A stretch of 64,000 nt of DNA from Bryoerythrophyllum caledonicum (GCA_963971425.1 OZ020519.1:7084028-7148027); one strand, 5' to 3'. Counted from the first letter of the stretch, positions 1-13,968 are shown. The notes: generated by a model from the letters alone, not told the origin. Program-made: numbers and translations.

Positions 1-59
1 GGATTTGGGCAGGTGTTAGCATTTAGGTGCTGCACCGTTCTTGTCACTGCTCAGGGGGG

Positions 60-200
60 TAGGTAGCGGGTTGACTGGTATTTTTCCTGCCTCACTAGCG
101 AGCCAAGCCGTGGGCCGCCGAACCACTCGACGGGCTCGATTGGGTTCGAACCCGGACCGGCGGCAGCCACTGACCACGACATTTCCAGCCAACCAAGTCC
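60..200 (-). repeat. Possible tRNA-derived SINE head (pol III box A/B-like)
   Basis: Read on the minus strand, a box-A-like TGGTCAGTGG (about 177-168) is followed about 24 bases later by a perfect box-B-like GGGTTCGAACCC (153-142). No cloverleaf folds well around it, so it is not called a tRNA gene. A tRNA-derived SINE is the simplest reading, but no tail or target duplication was identified. Weak call. Confidence 0.2.
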
Positions 201-250
201 ACGACTTGGCGATCAGGTTGTGCGAATCAATACCTTTATACGTCCGTACC

Positions 251-2020
251 ATCAGCTATCTTACGATAAGTTTTATTTTTATTTTTATTTAGTTATTTTT
301 TTTATTTTACTTATCTTGTTGGTTGGAAGGTCTAAGTTTTTAGTCTTCCAATAAATAAAAGACTAGGGGATTTTATGTGGTTGAAAGTGGAAAGGATAAG
401 AAAGTAATGAAGTACCTTGTGGGGTACTTTGGGTAGGGTGACATGGGCTGGAGTGCCCACGTCCACTTGAGGTGGAAAAGTTGGAAAAGAGATTCCTTAG
501 TGAGTGTGTGTGTGTGTGTGCGGGTGAGAGAGCAAGGGTTTGGAGCAGAACTTTGACTGTGTGTAACTCGTTGAGCTTGAATGCTATGGAATTGAAAATT
601 TGTGATCTTGTTCCTTGTTTCGAGAGCTTTTCATACTCGTTTTAAATTTTGAATTCGGAGTTGTAGAGAAAAAGTTATTGAGGTTTTAATTCTGTGAAAA
701 CCCGAGGCCATCCATTGAGAGGCAGAGGTTTCGAGGAGCCATAACTTTTTCTGTAGTTCTCAATTTGATTTGAGATTTGGAGGGACTGTGCGTCTCTATC
801 TTAGCTTTCTAGAAAGATATCACAATTGAAATTCGAAGTTGTGAGCAAGAAGTTATAGAGATCTGAATGAATAGGGGTAGGCAGAACTTTGATTGTCCAT
901 AACTTTTGGACAGTAGTTTAGATTGACTTGAAATTTGGAGGAGTGTTAGTTGTCTAAATTAGCTTTCCAGAGAGCTATTATACTTAGTATTTGAAGTTTT
1001 GAGTCATCGGTGTCACTTGTTTGAAGGTTACAGCCTTGGTGAAACTTTTCCATTGTGTTTTTGAACACTTCTTTTGAGTTTCTTAGTGTTTTTGAACACT
1101 TGAAGACTTTGGAGTTGAAGGATGGAGGAATTGAAGACTTGAGGCTTGACTTGAAGAGAAGAGAAGATGGAGACAAGTGTGTTGTGGCTTGTGGTCCGAT
1201 TCCTTTTTTTGTGATTCCAAGCCAGCTTTGGAGGCTAGTTGTATTTCAATTCTATTCTTGTAAACTCTGTTGCGGCGAAGTGGGGTTAATTGCCCACATG
1301 GTCATGTTTATGTCGTTCCCACCGGTGAGGCACGTTTGCTGGTCACCGTGGGTTTGAATTTTAGGAGCCAATCTTTCGGACGGTTTCAGCTTGTGGTCTG
1401 GCCGTCCCGTTTTACCCGTCCGAGGCCGTGGTTTCTTATCACCCACCTTTATCCTTAACCCTTTAGAGCCACCACAGGATAGGCCAACGGGGAGGAGTTT
1501 GAAGACTGAAGACTGAAGACTAGAGACTGAAGACCTGAAGATTTGAAGATACGATTGGATTCCCGAGCAAACAATCTCCAGTCGCAGCCAGATTCCCTGC
1601 GAATTCTCAAGGCGCTCCCCTCTCTACACGACATCGTGATAGCTAAAATAACAACGTTTGGGACAAATAATATTCTAATGTTCTAATATTTGATTATAGA
1701 CTATTGTCCAATGAATTAAGATACCCCATCTCTCGACATGGAGTTTGCATGGTTCAAAATCGGATATGTTATATGATGCCAATACATGACATAACTCCTG
1801 CATGTTGCTAACATAGCATCTCTGAAGTCGGTTAAAATAATGTATAAGAGAAAATGATACATTGAAATATAAATTAGTATATTGAAGAGAAGTATGAGTG
1901 ATAAATTCACTCATGCATTGACTACTAGCCATACACGTGACAAGCAAAATCAATGCACATGTTCAAATACGAGCTACTGCAAAATACAAATACTATTCAG
2001 AAGATACTTCATTGTGAGAT
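251..2020. other. Non-genic, repeat-like DNA
   Basis: No convincing gene. The stretch contains short reading frames without recognisable domains, a (TG)n run near 505-520 and a degenerate GAAGACT-type simple repeat at about 1499-1550. The 500-1620 part has the look of retrotransposon LTR or leader DNA (several 'pause' sentences of G-rich text, no ORF), but no matching second LTR is present in the window. Confidence 0.35.
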
Positions 2021-5000
2021 TCATGCTTGCTCGGCAATATTAGCAAGCTCTAAAATGCGCATGACCTCGTTAAAGCTGTAGCTTGGGGCATGCATGAATA
2101 AATCCTCCTTGTAGTCCATCTTACATAAATAGCGTAGGATGTAGTACACATGCTTGCAATACTTCCATTGCCCTTTCTTCCCCAACGCCTCCACTTACAT
2201 CTTCAGGAAATCAGGACATGTACACGCAGGGTAATCTATGAAAGTTATGCAATAAGACTTCTCCTTCTCCGTAAGAAGAGTGATAACGCATCCAAATCCT
2301 GGATACGGCATTGCGGTGACATTTGTAACGTAGCAATTCTTCATCAGAGCTGCGCTTGACCACTTGTTTCGGTGCTCAATGGCAGGCACATCTGAACTTC
2401 GGCGAATCTGGTAGCCGTTGCGGAAAGTATGGTATGAGTCCGGATTCTCTGGAAGCGGGAAGTTTGATCGCGGAAGAGGCATGTTCAAAGTTACTTGGAA
2501 TTGTCTACAAGGCGACAAAGGACCACGTTGTTCTAACTGAAAACCTGCTTCTTCTAACGATAAAACTTCTTGCATCGTTAGGTTCGTGCCAAGCTTCACT
2601 GGCCATGTCATTGGGACTGATGGCCAATCCACTACAAATGGTTTCTTCGAACCCATCACGCATCGGCTAATATCATCAGCACAAAACCAGAACTCGACAG
2701 TAGTGTTTTGGGGCGACCTGAATTCCTTCTTCTTGCCAATATATGTTGGGGCAGGTGTTCCCTGACTCCCACGCCCAACTCTAGCGTCACATCTCTGACT
2801 GGTGTGAGCTTGCAATGCCTGGCACTTTCGGTGGGAGGTCTTTGGAAGTCGACCAATGTGCCACTTTGACGGATCAACCTCCGATTCCAACACTACCGTT
2901 GTATGACCGACCCCGGAACCTTATTCATTTAGGGCCTCTTCGATTCGCGCCCGAGTCACCCTTCTGCCATCTCATGGAATCGAATAGTTTACCGTATCGG
3001 AGCGGTGGGAGTCGTTGCTCGACCCTGGTGGCATGTCGAGTTTCTGTTTGGTAGAACCGAAAATCTCCGCTTCTACGAGCCCGCCCGTCTTTGTCAAGAG
3101 ATCCTCTACCCCCGGAAAACTCTACACAGTTTCTGCAATGACTCTTGGATCACCAGAACGTTGGGCAGATCTTAATCGAAGTGTACCTTTGTCTGGACCT
3201 TTTCCGGAGGTCCCTCCATTGATCCATACCCGGTACAAAGTGATTTGCATGAAAGCCCGAATTAGATCATCTACGGTAGCCGCATATAAACATGTCATGG
3301 TATTCCCGGACTGCTGAAGCCTGCGGTTGCGGACTGTCTCCGCAAGATTACATGATGGCATGTCAACTCGCTCGTCAAGTGTGAGGTCCTGATATCATAC
3401 AACAATGGTCAGTTCATTGTTCACATATAACTATTTAACAATCTGAATATATATGAACAAAAAATGTGCTCCACCCCATTGTCTATATCGGAAATGCCAA
3501 AAAGCCATCCAATCTTCCAGCGCACGACGCCCACTTTTGGTAGTGGCCCCAGATGAAATCCACCATCCACGAATGACGTTGTACTCTGCTTCAGCCTCTT
3601 CTTGTGATCTCGCGTTCTTCCAAATCCTGCATAGTGCAATATGTTGATCTTGGAATGCTGGTAGAATGCTCTTCGTGGTGGCTCGTTGAAGGCACTTGGT
3701 CCAATGGAATAAACAAGTGCGTTTTTTGTTTTCGATCGGGACGTCCATGTCGCCATTGCCATACACTTGCCGGACTGCGTGCCAATTCGCTCCGGCACTA
3801 TCAGCCATGAATCCTTTGAAGTTCGTATTCTCCACTCCGTGATGGCTCATCGTATCATTCAGGTTCTCCCAAAACAACTGTTGTGCTTCAGCATCCTCCG
3901 ATTGCATATCACACATAGCTATCGTCATAACTTTACAATACTTACTGTCGTATACATGGCATGCCATGGTGGTCCAGTCTTTAACCCGCTTGACGTGATC
4001 AAACATCAACCAACAATCTTGGAGGTCTCTACCATGTTGCATGCGCCGAACAAGATCAACACCGCTACCACGGCGATCAACAGACATTTTAAATACAAAT
4101 ACCTTACCTTTAGATTGGCCCGGGAACTTGTTCTCATGGATGAAGACAAACTTTGACGACTCCTTCAGTTCCATGATGTTGTCCATGACACCCTTTCCAC
4201 CAATGTAGAAGCGCTTGCATGTCGACACCAAATTCCTTATGTTAGGAGATGATAGAGTCTGGAATTGATCCAAGACAGCATCCATGGATGCTCCTTCAAG
4301 GTTCGATGATCCCGATCCGGGACGGATCAAGTAATCGGAAAGATAATTCTTACTGGAAGCCATAATGATTGCAGAATTAGTGGCGTTGGGTGTGCGCTCG
4401 ACTTCCTTCGCAACGCACTCATGCATCACGTCCATTGCGGTTTGGTCAACTCCATTCGAGATGGGATGCTGGTGACTACCAAGATGAATGGCAAGTTGGG
4501 TGCGCTCCGCATCGGTACACGTCACATAATAAATACGTGCATCACAGAGAGCTAGACAAATAGGCGGGGTTTGACAAACCTTACAAGCCAAGGTTGATTT
4601 TGGGTGCGGAGCGCCATTGACAGGCCAGGGGGAAATGGCGAGTCTACTCCACTCCGTTTGATTAGTGCGACCTTCATTCCTGCACTTATAGTCACAATGA
4701 AGGTTATGACATTGAAGATGGCCAGTACAAGATGACTTCCGATATGTCAGGCCAAAATCATTCATGATATTTGTAGTCATTGTCCTACACCATGTGTGAC
4801 CATCGTGTTGCTTGCTCATACCATCCAATCCTCCTCCAAATTGAGTTGGTATGCCTTCTAGAAGTAGAGGCAACTCAAACAACACGTCCCCGTTGTAAGA
4901 CGGAGGCAGAAACTTCACACGTGAAACCTGAATGCTGTCGAAATCCACATGTGTCAACTAAGAACGGGATCCCTTTCTAGAACAGGTCCTACGAACATAA

Positions 5001-5554
5001 GGAATGATATTCCGGATACTTTTTGATTTTGGATGGACAGGTGGTTTTTTTAAGGAAAGAGATGGAGATATGTGCAACCTACTTGGGGTATGGATAGACG
5101 CATCAGGACAAATAGAATCTTGTGACTTAAAGGTGTACGATGATTCCCCCAAGTTCACATCGGAGATGTCCTCGTCTGTGTCACTTAGAAGATGCACACT
5201 GGGGATAGACCGTGTGCCCAAACAGGGCACGAGTATCGTATCACCGGAATCGGTAGGAGGGATCATCACGGCACACGACGCATTAGCGGACGTTTGAATA
5301 TCCCTAACACCATACACTTTAAAAGAACCGCGACAAAGGTTCCACACAAAGCCTAAATCGTCTCGATCTTTCACTTGGTATATAGAATGTTCTAATACTC
5401 CCGAGCTATCAAACACCTCTTGCTCAACATGAACGGTTCCAAGTCTAAACCCGAAGCGACTACTGAGGACTGCCTCCGGGACATTAACAGTGTCATTTTC
5501 ACCAACGGACACAACTAGCGGAACACTACCATTCTGAGATGTGAGTGACGCCAT
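2021..5554 (-). pseudogene. MULE-like transposase with WRKY-GCM1-type and SWIM zinc fingers, seven in-frame stops
   Basis: One reading frame runs from the ATG at 5554 to the TGA at 2023-2021, about 1,178 codons. Seen in order: a 200-residue acidic/Ser-rich N-terminus; a Cys/His cluster near 4750-4680 (GHLQCHNLHCDYKCRN, then LGSHQHP), which resembles the WRKY-GCM1 finger of plant MULE transposases; a DDE-like core with the MADSAGANW motif near 3800; and a C-terminal SWIM finger, ACTCPDF then YCKH (about 2230-2140). Seven stops interrupt it: TAG 4960, TAG 3433, TGA 3397, TAG 3124, TGA 2974, TAA 2923 and TAA 2194 (first base, minus strand). The last sits between the SWIM CxC and CxH halves. No frameshift is needed to join the pieces. 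The stretch 3433-3388 could instead be a short intron, removing two of the stops. Terminal repeats were not found. It would have cut and joined the ends of a Mutator-class transposon. Confidence 0.72.
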
Positions 5555-5750
5555 AGTCAAGAGCTCTCTACAGCAGAGGATATGAATGCGTGCTGTCTAT
5601 GATGACGGTTGTATATTGAAGAAATCAACAGCGTGCCTAAACATCTCAGTGAAGACGTCCAATTACGGAAACGCATCATGCTCATCATCGGCGAAAATAT
5701 TTATCACCTTATGTCAGATGACCATGCACGCTCCTTGACGGCGCCAAAAT

Positions 5751-5776
5751 CTTAATTTGAAAGATTTCAAATTAAG
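5751..5776. repeat. Perfect 12-bp inverted repeat (hairpin)
   Basis: CTTAATTTGAAA (5751-5762), a 2-base spacer, then its exact complement TTTCAAATTAAG (5765-5776). It lies about 190 bases upstream of the MULE-like gene start. Function unknown. Confidence 0.6.
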
Positions 5777-5779
5777 GAG

Positions 5780-7500
5780 AAAAATTAAGAGGTTGATCCT
5801 ACTAAGGCAGAGTTTACCAATCAGTTTGTATGTTGTATGCTGTATGAAAGAGAGTAAAATAATATGTTTACTGAAAGAATGGCATTGCACGCAATTTATC
5901 TTTACGACGCTATATTGTATTTTTAGTTTGCAAGTACCACTTGCACACAATCTGATACATCTTTAGTAATAACGACAAAGTTCTGATTCAAATCTAGAGG
6001 TCATGATCTGAGTCTGAAATTTACAAATAGATATGCACTAGTTGTATCTGCTAAGTCTGCTTAAAGTTAATTACTCCCTAGTGTTGTCGTTATTCACTTA
6101 AGATGAATGATAAATCGAGAAAAGTGGAATGCTTGTGACTGCAGAAGCAAAGAATAGAAATGCTATAGCCACGACTAACTTTGTTTTTGAAATTCAAATT
6201 AAGGATGACAACAATTAATATAACTTGGGCCATCCTGTTGGATCCCGATTGATATAGTTACATAGAACTAAGTAAGGATAATTATGGTTCAACGATGTCT
6301 TGCCATATCATAGCAGCACTACCCTAGTAAAAATGTTCAATGTGACGCAACCAAGAGGACTTGCAGAGGATGACAAGCAAGGGTGGCAGGAAGAGAAGAA
6401 CAACAGACGACTCAAATCCAAAGCCGAGTCGGTCTCGAATGCAGCGACAACAACAGAAGGCCAAGGTTTCAAAGAGAGGCGTTAGAACCTGTCATCTGAG
6501 GGGCCCGTGCGATTCAGGAATTTGTCAAGTATACTTCAAGCAGAGGAGGCACCACACAATACTGTCGAAGTAAGTGACATATTTTTCATATGATTAGTTA
6601 ATTTTCATAACTCCAATCATGTATTGGTCATACTTTAAATCGTATTGTGTAGCCGTACAGCTATGTGATGCAGCTGCAAAGTGAAAGGGGAGAACAAGAG
6701 TCTATACAAGATATTATGACGAGTGATTTCATGGGACCTAATGCGTCAGTAAGCTCGATGCATGGGGGTAAGGATGCATGGGGGTAAGGGTGCAAACGGT
6801 GTAGTTGACGACAATGACTGTCAAAGCATGGACTCTAGTATGGACCCCAGGATCCGAGTGAATTCAACACGATCCACAAGGAATTGGAATAGGTCCTCGA
6901 CAAGGGCAACCAATGGTCGACCACGGAACGATCAAGGGAGTGCGGGGGAAACTGGGCCAATACTATTGGGTGCAGAGCGGGTCCAAATGACACAGGTACA
7001 ATATCATCAAATCGATTAACAATATGCATCGTAAGTTTGGTTTCCAAAATAGCTTAATGCGTAACCAACTATACTGTGTGTTATGCTTCTTAGACTATTT
7101 GGTCGCTAGAATCTGCCTTTTAGTATGTGAGCTATAAGCTGTCTGGATCAATTTGAATTCAACTCGAACACGAACACAAGCTGTTGCTATAGTAAAGTGT
7201 AAGCCAAATAAACCGCCCCTAAAGGTGGCCTACCTTGAACACAAGATCCTTAAATCGGGATGCAATCCCATGTGCAATCGTCAATCAAGACCACATGCAT
7301 ACCTCACACTTAGAGCACAACAGTTCATGATGTGTTTAATGCAATGTTTTACTTATCATAAGTACATTAGGGGTGAATTATGTTTTGAATTGTGGGCGGA
7401 CTTTGAACCTCTTTATTTTTTGCCTTATAGCTCCAAATTTAACATGTTTTGACTTAAATAGGATCAGCACCTCCCTGTTAACTTGATTAGACCATCATGC
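5780..7500. other. Unassigned region with small plus-strand reading frames
   Basis: Two basic, Gln/Arg-rich plus-strand frames (6300-6573) and a Ser/Asn/Arg-rich frame (6762-7019) could be exons of a degraded gene divergent from the MULE-like transposase. A GCATGGGGGTAAGG unit is directly repeated at about 6759-6790. No domain is recognised and codon use is not decisive, so no gene is called. Confidence 0.25.
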
Positions 7501-7554
7501 TTTGAGTAAGGACCCTTACACTACCTCCACAGACAACCAACAGCAAGCAGACCA

Positions 7555-8010
7555 AAACTTCGAGCAAGCTTCCCTTCGCCATAACTTTTTGAGTTGGAAT
7601 TCAAATTGAACAATTTAAACGCCCATATTGACTTATTTTTTATGCTCTTGCCAATGGACTAAGAAAAATTTAGGTTAGGACCCCGGAGGCGACCGAATTC
7701 AAACAGCCAGCCACGACAGAACCCAAGATCCGCGGAACCTTTAGTCGATCATAACTCATTGAGTTTAACTCCGAATTGGGTGTTCTAAAGCCTATTCTTA
7801 CTGTTTTTTTTTCCTTCACGATGAGACGTTCAAACAGACCGCTGGACCAGAGTTACCCTACAGTCAGCAGGCCAAAATTCACGCCAACCTTTACTCAGCT
7901 CTAACTTTTTGAGTTTAGCTCTGAATTGGACATTCTAAAACTTATCCTTACTGATTTTTTGTGCTCTTGATGATGGACTAATAAAAATTCAGGTTAGGAC
8001 CCAACTGTCC
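7555..8010. repeat. Three degenerate tandem copies of a ~165-bp unit
   Basis: The phrase TAACTTTTTGAGTT or a close variant recurs near 7582, 7748 and 7904. Each is followed by an 'AATTGaaCATTCTAAA' stretch, then TTACTGATTTTTT and a 'TGGACTAATAAAAATT' block. The spacing and order are conserved, the sequence only loosely. This is typical of an old internal repeat of a retroelement leader. Confidence 0.5.
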
Positions 8011-11000
8011 ACGGCATTCAGACAGTCAGCAGGCAGCTCATGCAAATTCGAACTTAATGAGGGGAGCAGCTCCAACTCGCCCCCTGAACCAATGGTGACG
8101 TTCTCCATTCACACATGTCCAACACACTGACCATACTTACAGCCTACAGGGGCTCCTAGTTCCAGTGATTGCAAGTGGCACTTTCTTCGAACTATGACCT
8201 AATTCTGCCCAAAATCGGCAGCGCTTCCGCAAGGGTTTTACCAGCCTCAAAAAAATCACGAAATTGCATTCAACAGCTCGTGGTTCACATCACAAGCATG
8301 GGTTCATGAGGAACATCAAGAGGAAAACAAACACAGAAGAAGCTCCCCGGTGAAATGGCCAAGGTTCGCCATGGTCTTGCTCTCGCCCCAGAACCCTCGC
8401 TCGTGGCATGCGATCGGAGGAGCGGTGTCTCCCTGCGAAGCCCGATGTGTTCACGCCGGCTCTCTCCGCTGCCCTGTATTCGTGGGGTGCTTCCCTTTTG
8501 GTTCTCCTTCGTCCAAGCTCTCGAGCCTGGAGTTCCTCATCCCATCGCCATCGTTGTCTCGTTCGTCCTCCCTTAGAGTGAGATTGAATATCATGCAGCT
8601 GGCGAGTTTGTGCCTTGGTCCAAGAAGACCTAATTCTTACCAACTTTTGGCAGCGCTTCCGCGCAATGTTAACGCCAGAGACTTTGCATCACAGGTGCAC
8701 GCATGGATCTCACACTACAAGTCTCAACCTATCAACGACCAAGGAGGAAGAGAAAAAAAAACTCCCTGATCACTGTTGGCAGCCTTGATCTGGCCACCAG
8801 CCCTTCCGGACTCCAAAGCTCTCTCACCAAACCCACGATCTTCAATCGCGGCAGTTTATCCTGTTGTCCTCTCTCCTTACCCTAACCTCCTTTACGGCGC
8901 TCCCAATTCGAGTCAACTCCATCTCTTCTCCGTCATCCGTAACTTGTGCCGCCGTGAAGCCCCACCGCCACGCTCACCGTGGACGTCGCCCTTCTGTCGA
9001 AGCTGCTGCTGCGTTCTCTCGCTGTTGGTAACACAACCCGCAAGCAGTCTCCGAGCTTCTCCAAAAACTCCCTCTCCTACCTGCTGCAGTACTTCGGGCG
9101 CCAAAAGGCACCAGCACTCTCACGTCGCGCAGTCTCGGTTGCAACGCCGGCAGGTGCTTTCCGCGCGCACTCACTCTCTTCTCTTCCGATCTCGTGGGGC
9201 GCTTCCCCTCTCGCTGTCCTTCAATCCTAGTGGCCGCCGACCCCTTCGCGCTTGATCCTCCGTAGCTCTCAGCTCGTGGCTCCGATTCTGGTGTATGGTA
9301 CGTCCTTGAAAAGACGACAACCAGATCTAAGTTCCTCTCAAATTTCAGCCTTAAACTCGTAGTAAGCCGTGAGATATCGTCCTTCGAAGTTCTGTCCTAG
9401 GGTTTGGCGGCGGAAAAAACTTCCCTTCCTTCCAACAGCAATATCTTCTTGGTCGTTGCTCCAATTCCGACTTGTGAGATGTCCTTCGGAAGCTCTCGTT
9501 CTGATCTACCTCGTGTGCTAAAGATTTGGAACAATTCCTATCTAATCGAGGAAGATAGGGGCGCTTCCCCTCTACTGATTTTCTCCTTCCTAGTTCCTCT
9601 ACCTCTAACCTCTCTCCTCGAATTCGCACACTTCCTCGCTGCAGACGCTCTCTCTCCTTCTTGGCCTTCCTCCGCTCCCTCACTCAACCTTCCGGGGACC
9701 TTCCCCTGCTATCATTCTCTTTCTGCGCTCCCTCTTCCGGAGCTCTCCATCTCTCGCACACACAGCCCCTCGCGCACCCAGGTGCGCCCTCTCAAAAAAC
9801 GGCTCTTCCCCCAAAAACAGAGACCCCCAGCTCGCCTTCTTCGGATTCGGCCTGGCCGGGGTCTTTTTCCCCCTTTTTTTTTCTTTCTCTTGTTTTTTTC
9901 TTTTTCTTTTTCCCGACCAAACTGGCTTCCTTTTAATGAGGCAGCCCATGACCTCCCACAGAAGTGCAGGATTGGCTGCTTACAGCCGTTTTTGCATGTT
10001 TTTAGTGTATCACGAGCATTAACTCGCCGCATTGCTCCTGACAAGCCGCCCTAAAATTAAATTCATGGTGGCTAGATTTGTCATGTGGCATGTGCATGGA
10101 GAAGCACCTCCAACCACTCCCTTTCCCTTCTCTTTTTTCCCCTTTTTTTTTTTTTTTTCTTTTGATCTTTTAAAAACTATTACACTAGATCTAATACTAT
10201 CTACTGATGATTTGCAATTTACTTATAAATTCAGAAACTAACCACACAGCTGGACTCCCAGCACCCTAATTAGTCTACCTTAAATTTCTTAGCAATTTTT
10301 AAGTTTCCTAAGTATTTTTCCCGAACGGTCAACCCGTCGATCCACTAGTCAAACCCTAGAATAAAATAGCAATTCAACTCGGAAAATTCTAGAAATTTTA
10401 CCACTACTTTTACCTGCCAGGAGACACTCTTCCCATTTTTTCCATATTTTTTGACCCCTTTCTCAAATTTTGGTCATTTTCCAAGGACTTTTCTTTTCGT
10501 CTTTTAAGTTTTTGTTTATTTTTTATTTTTATTAAATATTTATTTAATTTATTTAATTTTTATTTTGATTTTCTAACAAGATTAAATCCCCAATTGGGGA
10601 TGATGACCTCTTCTAAATTAGGAAATGGCAAGTAAAAGGCCTTTTCGAGCCTTTTAACCACAATAGGTGGTTTAGTCTAACCATCTCACCCTAACTACCA
10701 CTTCCTAATGTTAACTAGTTAATCTTAATGCCCAAATGACATCGTGAGCCGGTTTTGGGGCTCACATAAAGCTTCACTGAACTTCTTCTTACTATACCAT
10801 TTAGTTTGTGAACTTACAAGTGGCGGCTGAAGTGTACTCCTGGTTTGGTAAACGTTTTCTCCTACAGTTTCTGCCATAGCTTCGCATTTTTGAGTCGTCC
10901 ATGAACATCAGTTAAATGAAAGGTGGACATGCTGAACCTTGATGTGCATAAGAAGGAATCCCTTTCTCTTGCAGTCTGGAGGTTGTGAGAACGGTGAGGG

Positions 11001-11440
11001 AAGTGGACAGACGCATGACGACGCGGAGCAGCAGCCGCAACCTAGAGAGGTAAGTTGGAAACGTTTTCAACTCACTTGTTTCACTTCGAAATTGAAAATG
11101 CAAAGTCCAGTGTCGGCTTTCGAAGTTCGGTACTGGAATTATTATTTTGAACACAAGTCCGCCGCACATTACCCAACACCCATTTCTTGATTTCCATTCC
11201 AGTAAACCCTGATTTGGTGAGCATTGTTAATTGTATTTCCAAAAACCCTAATTGCGTTCAGACATATGCAGGTTGGTGCTTCCCAGTGTCGAGCAGAAGT
11301 TGGGTGTAAGCGCCTTGGAGCAGACGCTGTCGAAGGCGGGAAGAACCGGCTCACTCAAATGGTGAGTTCAAATTCAACTCACACATGAAACCTGTATTGC
11401 ATGTTCTAGAAAAGAATGACGATGGTTTTTGGAATACATG
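8011..11440. other. Non-genic, GC-rich then pyrimidine-rich repeat-derived DNA
   Basis: No protein domain was recognised. A 'GGCAGCGCTTCCGC' segment occurs twice (about 8218 and 8649) in similar contexts. The 9400-10160 stretch is rich in C/T with poly-T runs (for example around 9880-9915 and 10140-10165). Splice-like AG|GTAAG junctions around 11040-11050 and 11360 suggest remnants of exons next to the satellite array, but no frame is supported. Probably retroelement-derived. Confidence 0.3.
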
Positions 11441-13940
11441 ATTCGTATCACTTCGATCTTGGTGAGTGTGCGATCATACGTTTTCTCTAAGTCGCGAGGG
11501 CTGGAATCTATGCCTAGTAAAGTTGATAAAGTCTTAGGGCCCATTTTAGATCGTTTCTAGAGTTGATTTGCTCGTGCATTTCTTCCAGTCAAGTATACGT
11601 CAGAGTACGACATCATGTATTGAACTTGGAGGTCCAGAGTTGTCCCTCGAATCCGAGGCACTCTCGGCGGTAGTGAAGTTTGGTTTTTATAGTTTATAAT
11701 TGTGGCTCATTCATGATTCGTATCAATGTGAGCATCACCTGTGTGCGTGCATTAGTCTTCCTAAACTCATGAGCGCTAGAATCTTTGCCGAGTAAAGGTG
11801 ATAGAATATTAGTGTTCAATTTAGATTACTAGTAGAGTTCGTTTGCTGGTGGAATGCTTTGAGTGAAGTTAAGGTGAGATTACAAAATCACGAACTGAAC
11901 TTGGAGGTCCGGAGTGGTCCCTCGGATCCGAGGCACTCTCGGTGGTAGTGAAGTTTGGTTTTTTTATTTTATGATTGTGGCTCATTCATGATTCGTATCA
12001 CTGTAAGCATCACCTGTGTGCGTGCATTAGTCTTCCTAAACTCATGAGCGCTGAAATCTTTGCTGAGTAAAGGTGATTGAATATTAGTGTTCATTTTAGA
12101 TTACTAGTAGAGTTCGTTTGCTCGTGGAATGGTTTGAGTGAAGTTAAGGTGAGATTACGAAATCACGAACTGAACTTGGAGGTCCAGAGTTGTCCCTCGG
12201 ATCCGAGGCACTCTCGGCGGTAGAGAAGTTTGGTTTTTATATTTTATAATTGTGGCTCATTCATGATTCGTATCACTCTGAGCATCACCTATGTGCGTGC
12301 ATTAGTCTTCCTAAACTCATGAGCGCTAGAATCTTTGCCGAGTAAGGGTGATAGAATCTTAGTGTCCATTTTTTATTTCTAGTAGAGTTTGTTTGCTCGT
12401 GCAATCCTTGAAATGAAGTTAAGGTGTGATTACGAAATCACGAACTGAACTTGGAGGTCCAGAGTTGTCCCTCGGATCCGAGGCACTCTCGGCGGTAGTG
12501 AAGTTTGGTTTTTTTATTTTATAATTGTGGCTCATTCATGATTCGTATCACTGTGAGCATCACCTGTGTGCGTGCATTAGTCTTCCTAAACTCATGAGCG
12601 CTAGAATCTTTGCCGAGTAAAGGTGATAGAATATTAGTGTTCAATTTAGATTACTAGTAGAGTTCGTTTTGCTCGTGGAATGCTTTGAGTGAAGTTAAGG
12701 TGAGATTACGAAATCACGAACTGAACTTGGAGGTCCAGAGTGGTCCCTCGGATCCGAGGCACTCTCGGTGGTAGTGAAGTTTGGTTTTTTTATTTTATGA
12801 TTGTGGCTCATTCATGATTCGTATCACTGTGAGCATCACCTGTGTGCGTGCATTAGTCTTCCTTAACTGATGAGCGCTGGAATCTTTGCCGAGTAAAGGT
12901 GATAGATTATTAGTGTTCATTTTAGATTACTAGTAGAGTTCGTTTGCTCGTGGAATGCTTTGAGTGAAGTTAAGGTGAGATTACAAAATCACGAACTGAA
13001 CTAAAAAGTTCTAGAGTGGTCCCTCGGATCGGAGGCAGTCTCGGTGGTAGTGAAGTTTGGTTTTTTTATTTTATAATTGTGGCTCATTCATGATTCGTAT
13101 CACTGTAAGCATCACTTGTGAGCGTGCATTCATCTTCCTAAACTCATGAGCGCTAGAATCTTTGCGGAGTAAAGGTGATAGATTATTAGTCTTCATTTTT
13201 TATTACTAGTAGAGTTCGTTTGCTCGTGGAATGCTTTCAGTGAAGTTAAGGTGAGATTACAAAATCACGAACTGAACTTGGAGGTCCAGAGTGGTCCCTC
13301 GGATCCGAGGCACTCTCGGTGGTAGTGAAGTTTGGTTTTTTTATTTTATGATTGTGGCTCATTCATGATTCGTATCACTGTGAGCATCACCTGTGTGCGT
13401 GCATTAGTCTTCCCAAACTCGTGAGCGCTGGAATCTTTGCCAAGTAAGGGTGATAGAATCTTAGTGTCCATTTTTTATTACTAGTAGAGTTCGTTTGCTC
13501 GTGGAATGCTTTGAGTGAAGTTAAGGTGAGATTACAAAATCACGAACTGAACTTGGAGGTCCAGAGTTGTCCCTCGGATCCGAGGCACTTTCGGCGGTAG
13601 TGAAGTTTGGTTTTTTTATATTATAATTGTGGCTCATTCATGATTCGTATCACTGTGAGCATCACCTGTGTGCGTGCATTAGTCTTCCTAAACTCATGAG
13701 CGCTGGAATCTTTGCCCTGTAAGGTTGATAGATTCTTAGTGTTCATTTTAGATTAGTAGTAGAGTTCGTTTGCTCGTGGAATGCTTTGAGTGAAGTTAAG
13801 GTGAGATTACGAAATCACGAACTGAACTTGGAGGTCCAGAGTTGTCCCTCGGATCGGAGGCACTGTTGGCCGTAGTGAAGTTTGGTTTTCTTATTTTATG
13901 ATTGTGGCTCATTCATGATTCGTATCACTGTGAGCATCAC
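11441..13940. repeat. 275-bp satellite array, left half
   Basis: The anchor ATTCGTATCA recurs at 11441, 11716, 11991, 12266, 12541, 12817, 13093, 13368, 13643 and 13918, a spacing of 275-276 bases. Each unit carries CCTCGGATCCGAGG, a perfect 14-bp palindrome, or a one-base variant of it. The first unit (11441-11715) is the most diverged, as expected at an array edge. The array stops exactly at the left end of the 26-kb element and resumes at its right end (40156), so it was one array before insertion. Confidence 0.95.
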
Positions 13941-13968
13941 AACACCATATTCATTATATTGGGAGATT
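13941..13968 (+). repeat. Left terminal inverted repeat
   Basis: 28 bases beginning AACACCATATTCATTATATT, identical to the reverse complement of 40128-40155. Just inside lies a small GGGAG/CTCCC inverted repeat (13960-13980) that is not conserved at the other end. Confidence 0.95.

Noticed and set aside
142..153. GGGTTCGAACCC as the T-arm of a tRNA gene
   Set aside because: No acceptor, D or anticodon stems can be paired on either strand; kept only as a weak SINE-like head.
8350..10060. Several overlapping open frames of 70-216 codons on both strands
   Set aside because: They overlap in all frames in C/T-rich DNA, show no domains, and are composed of Ser/Pro/Leu/Arg expected from the base composition.
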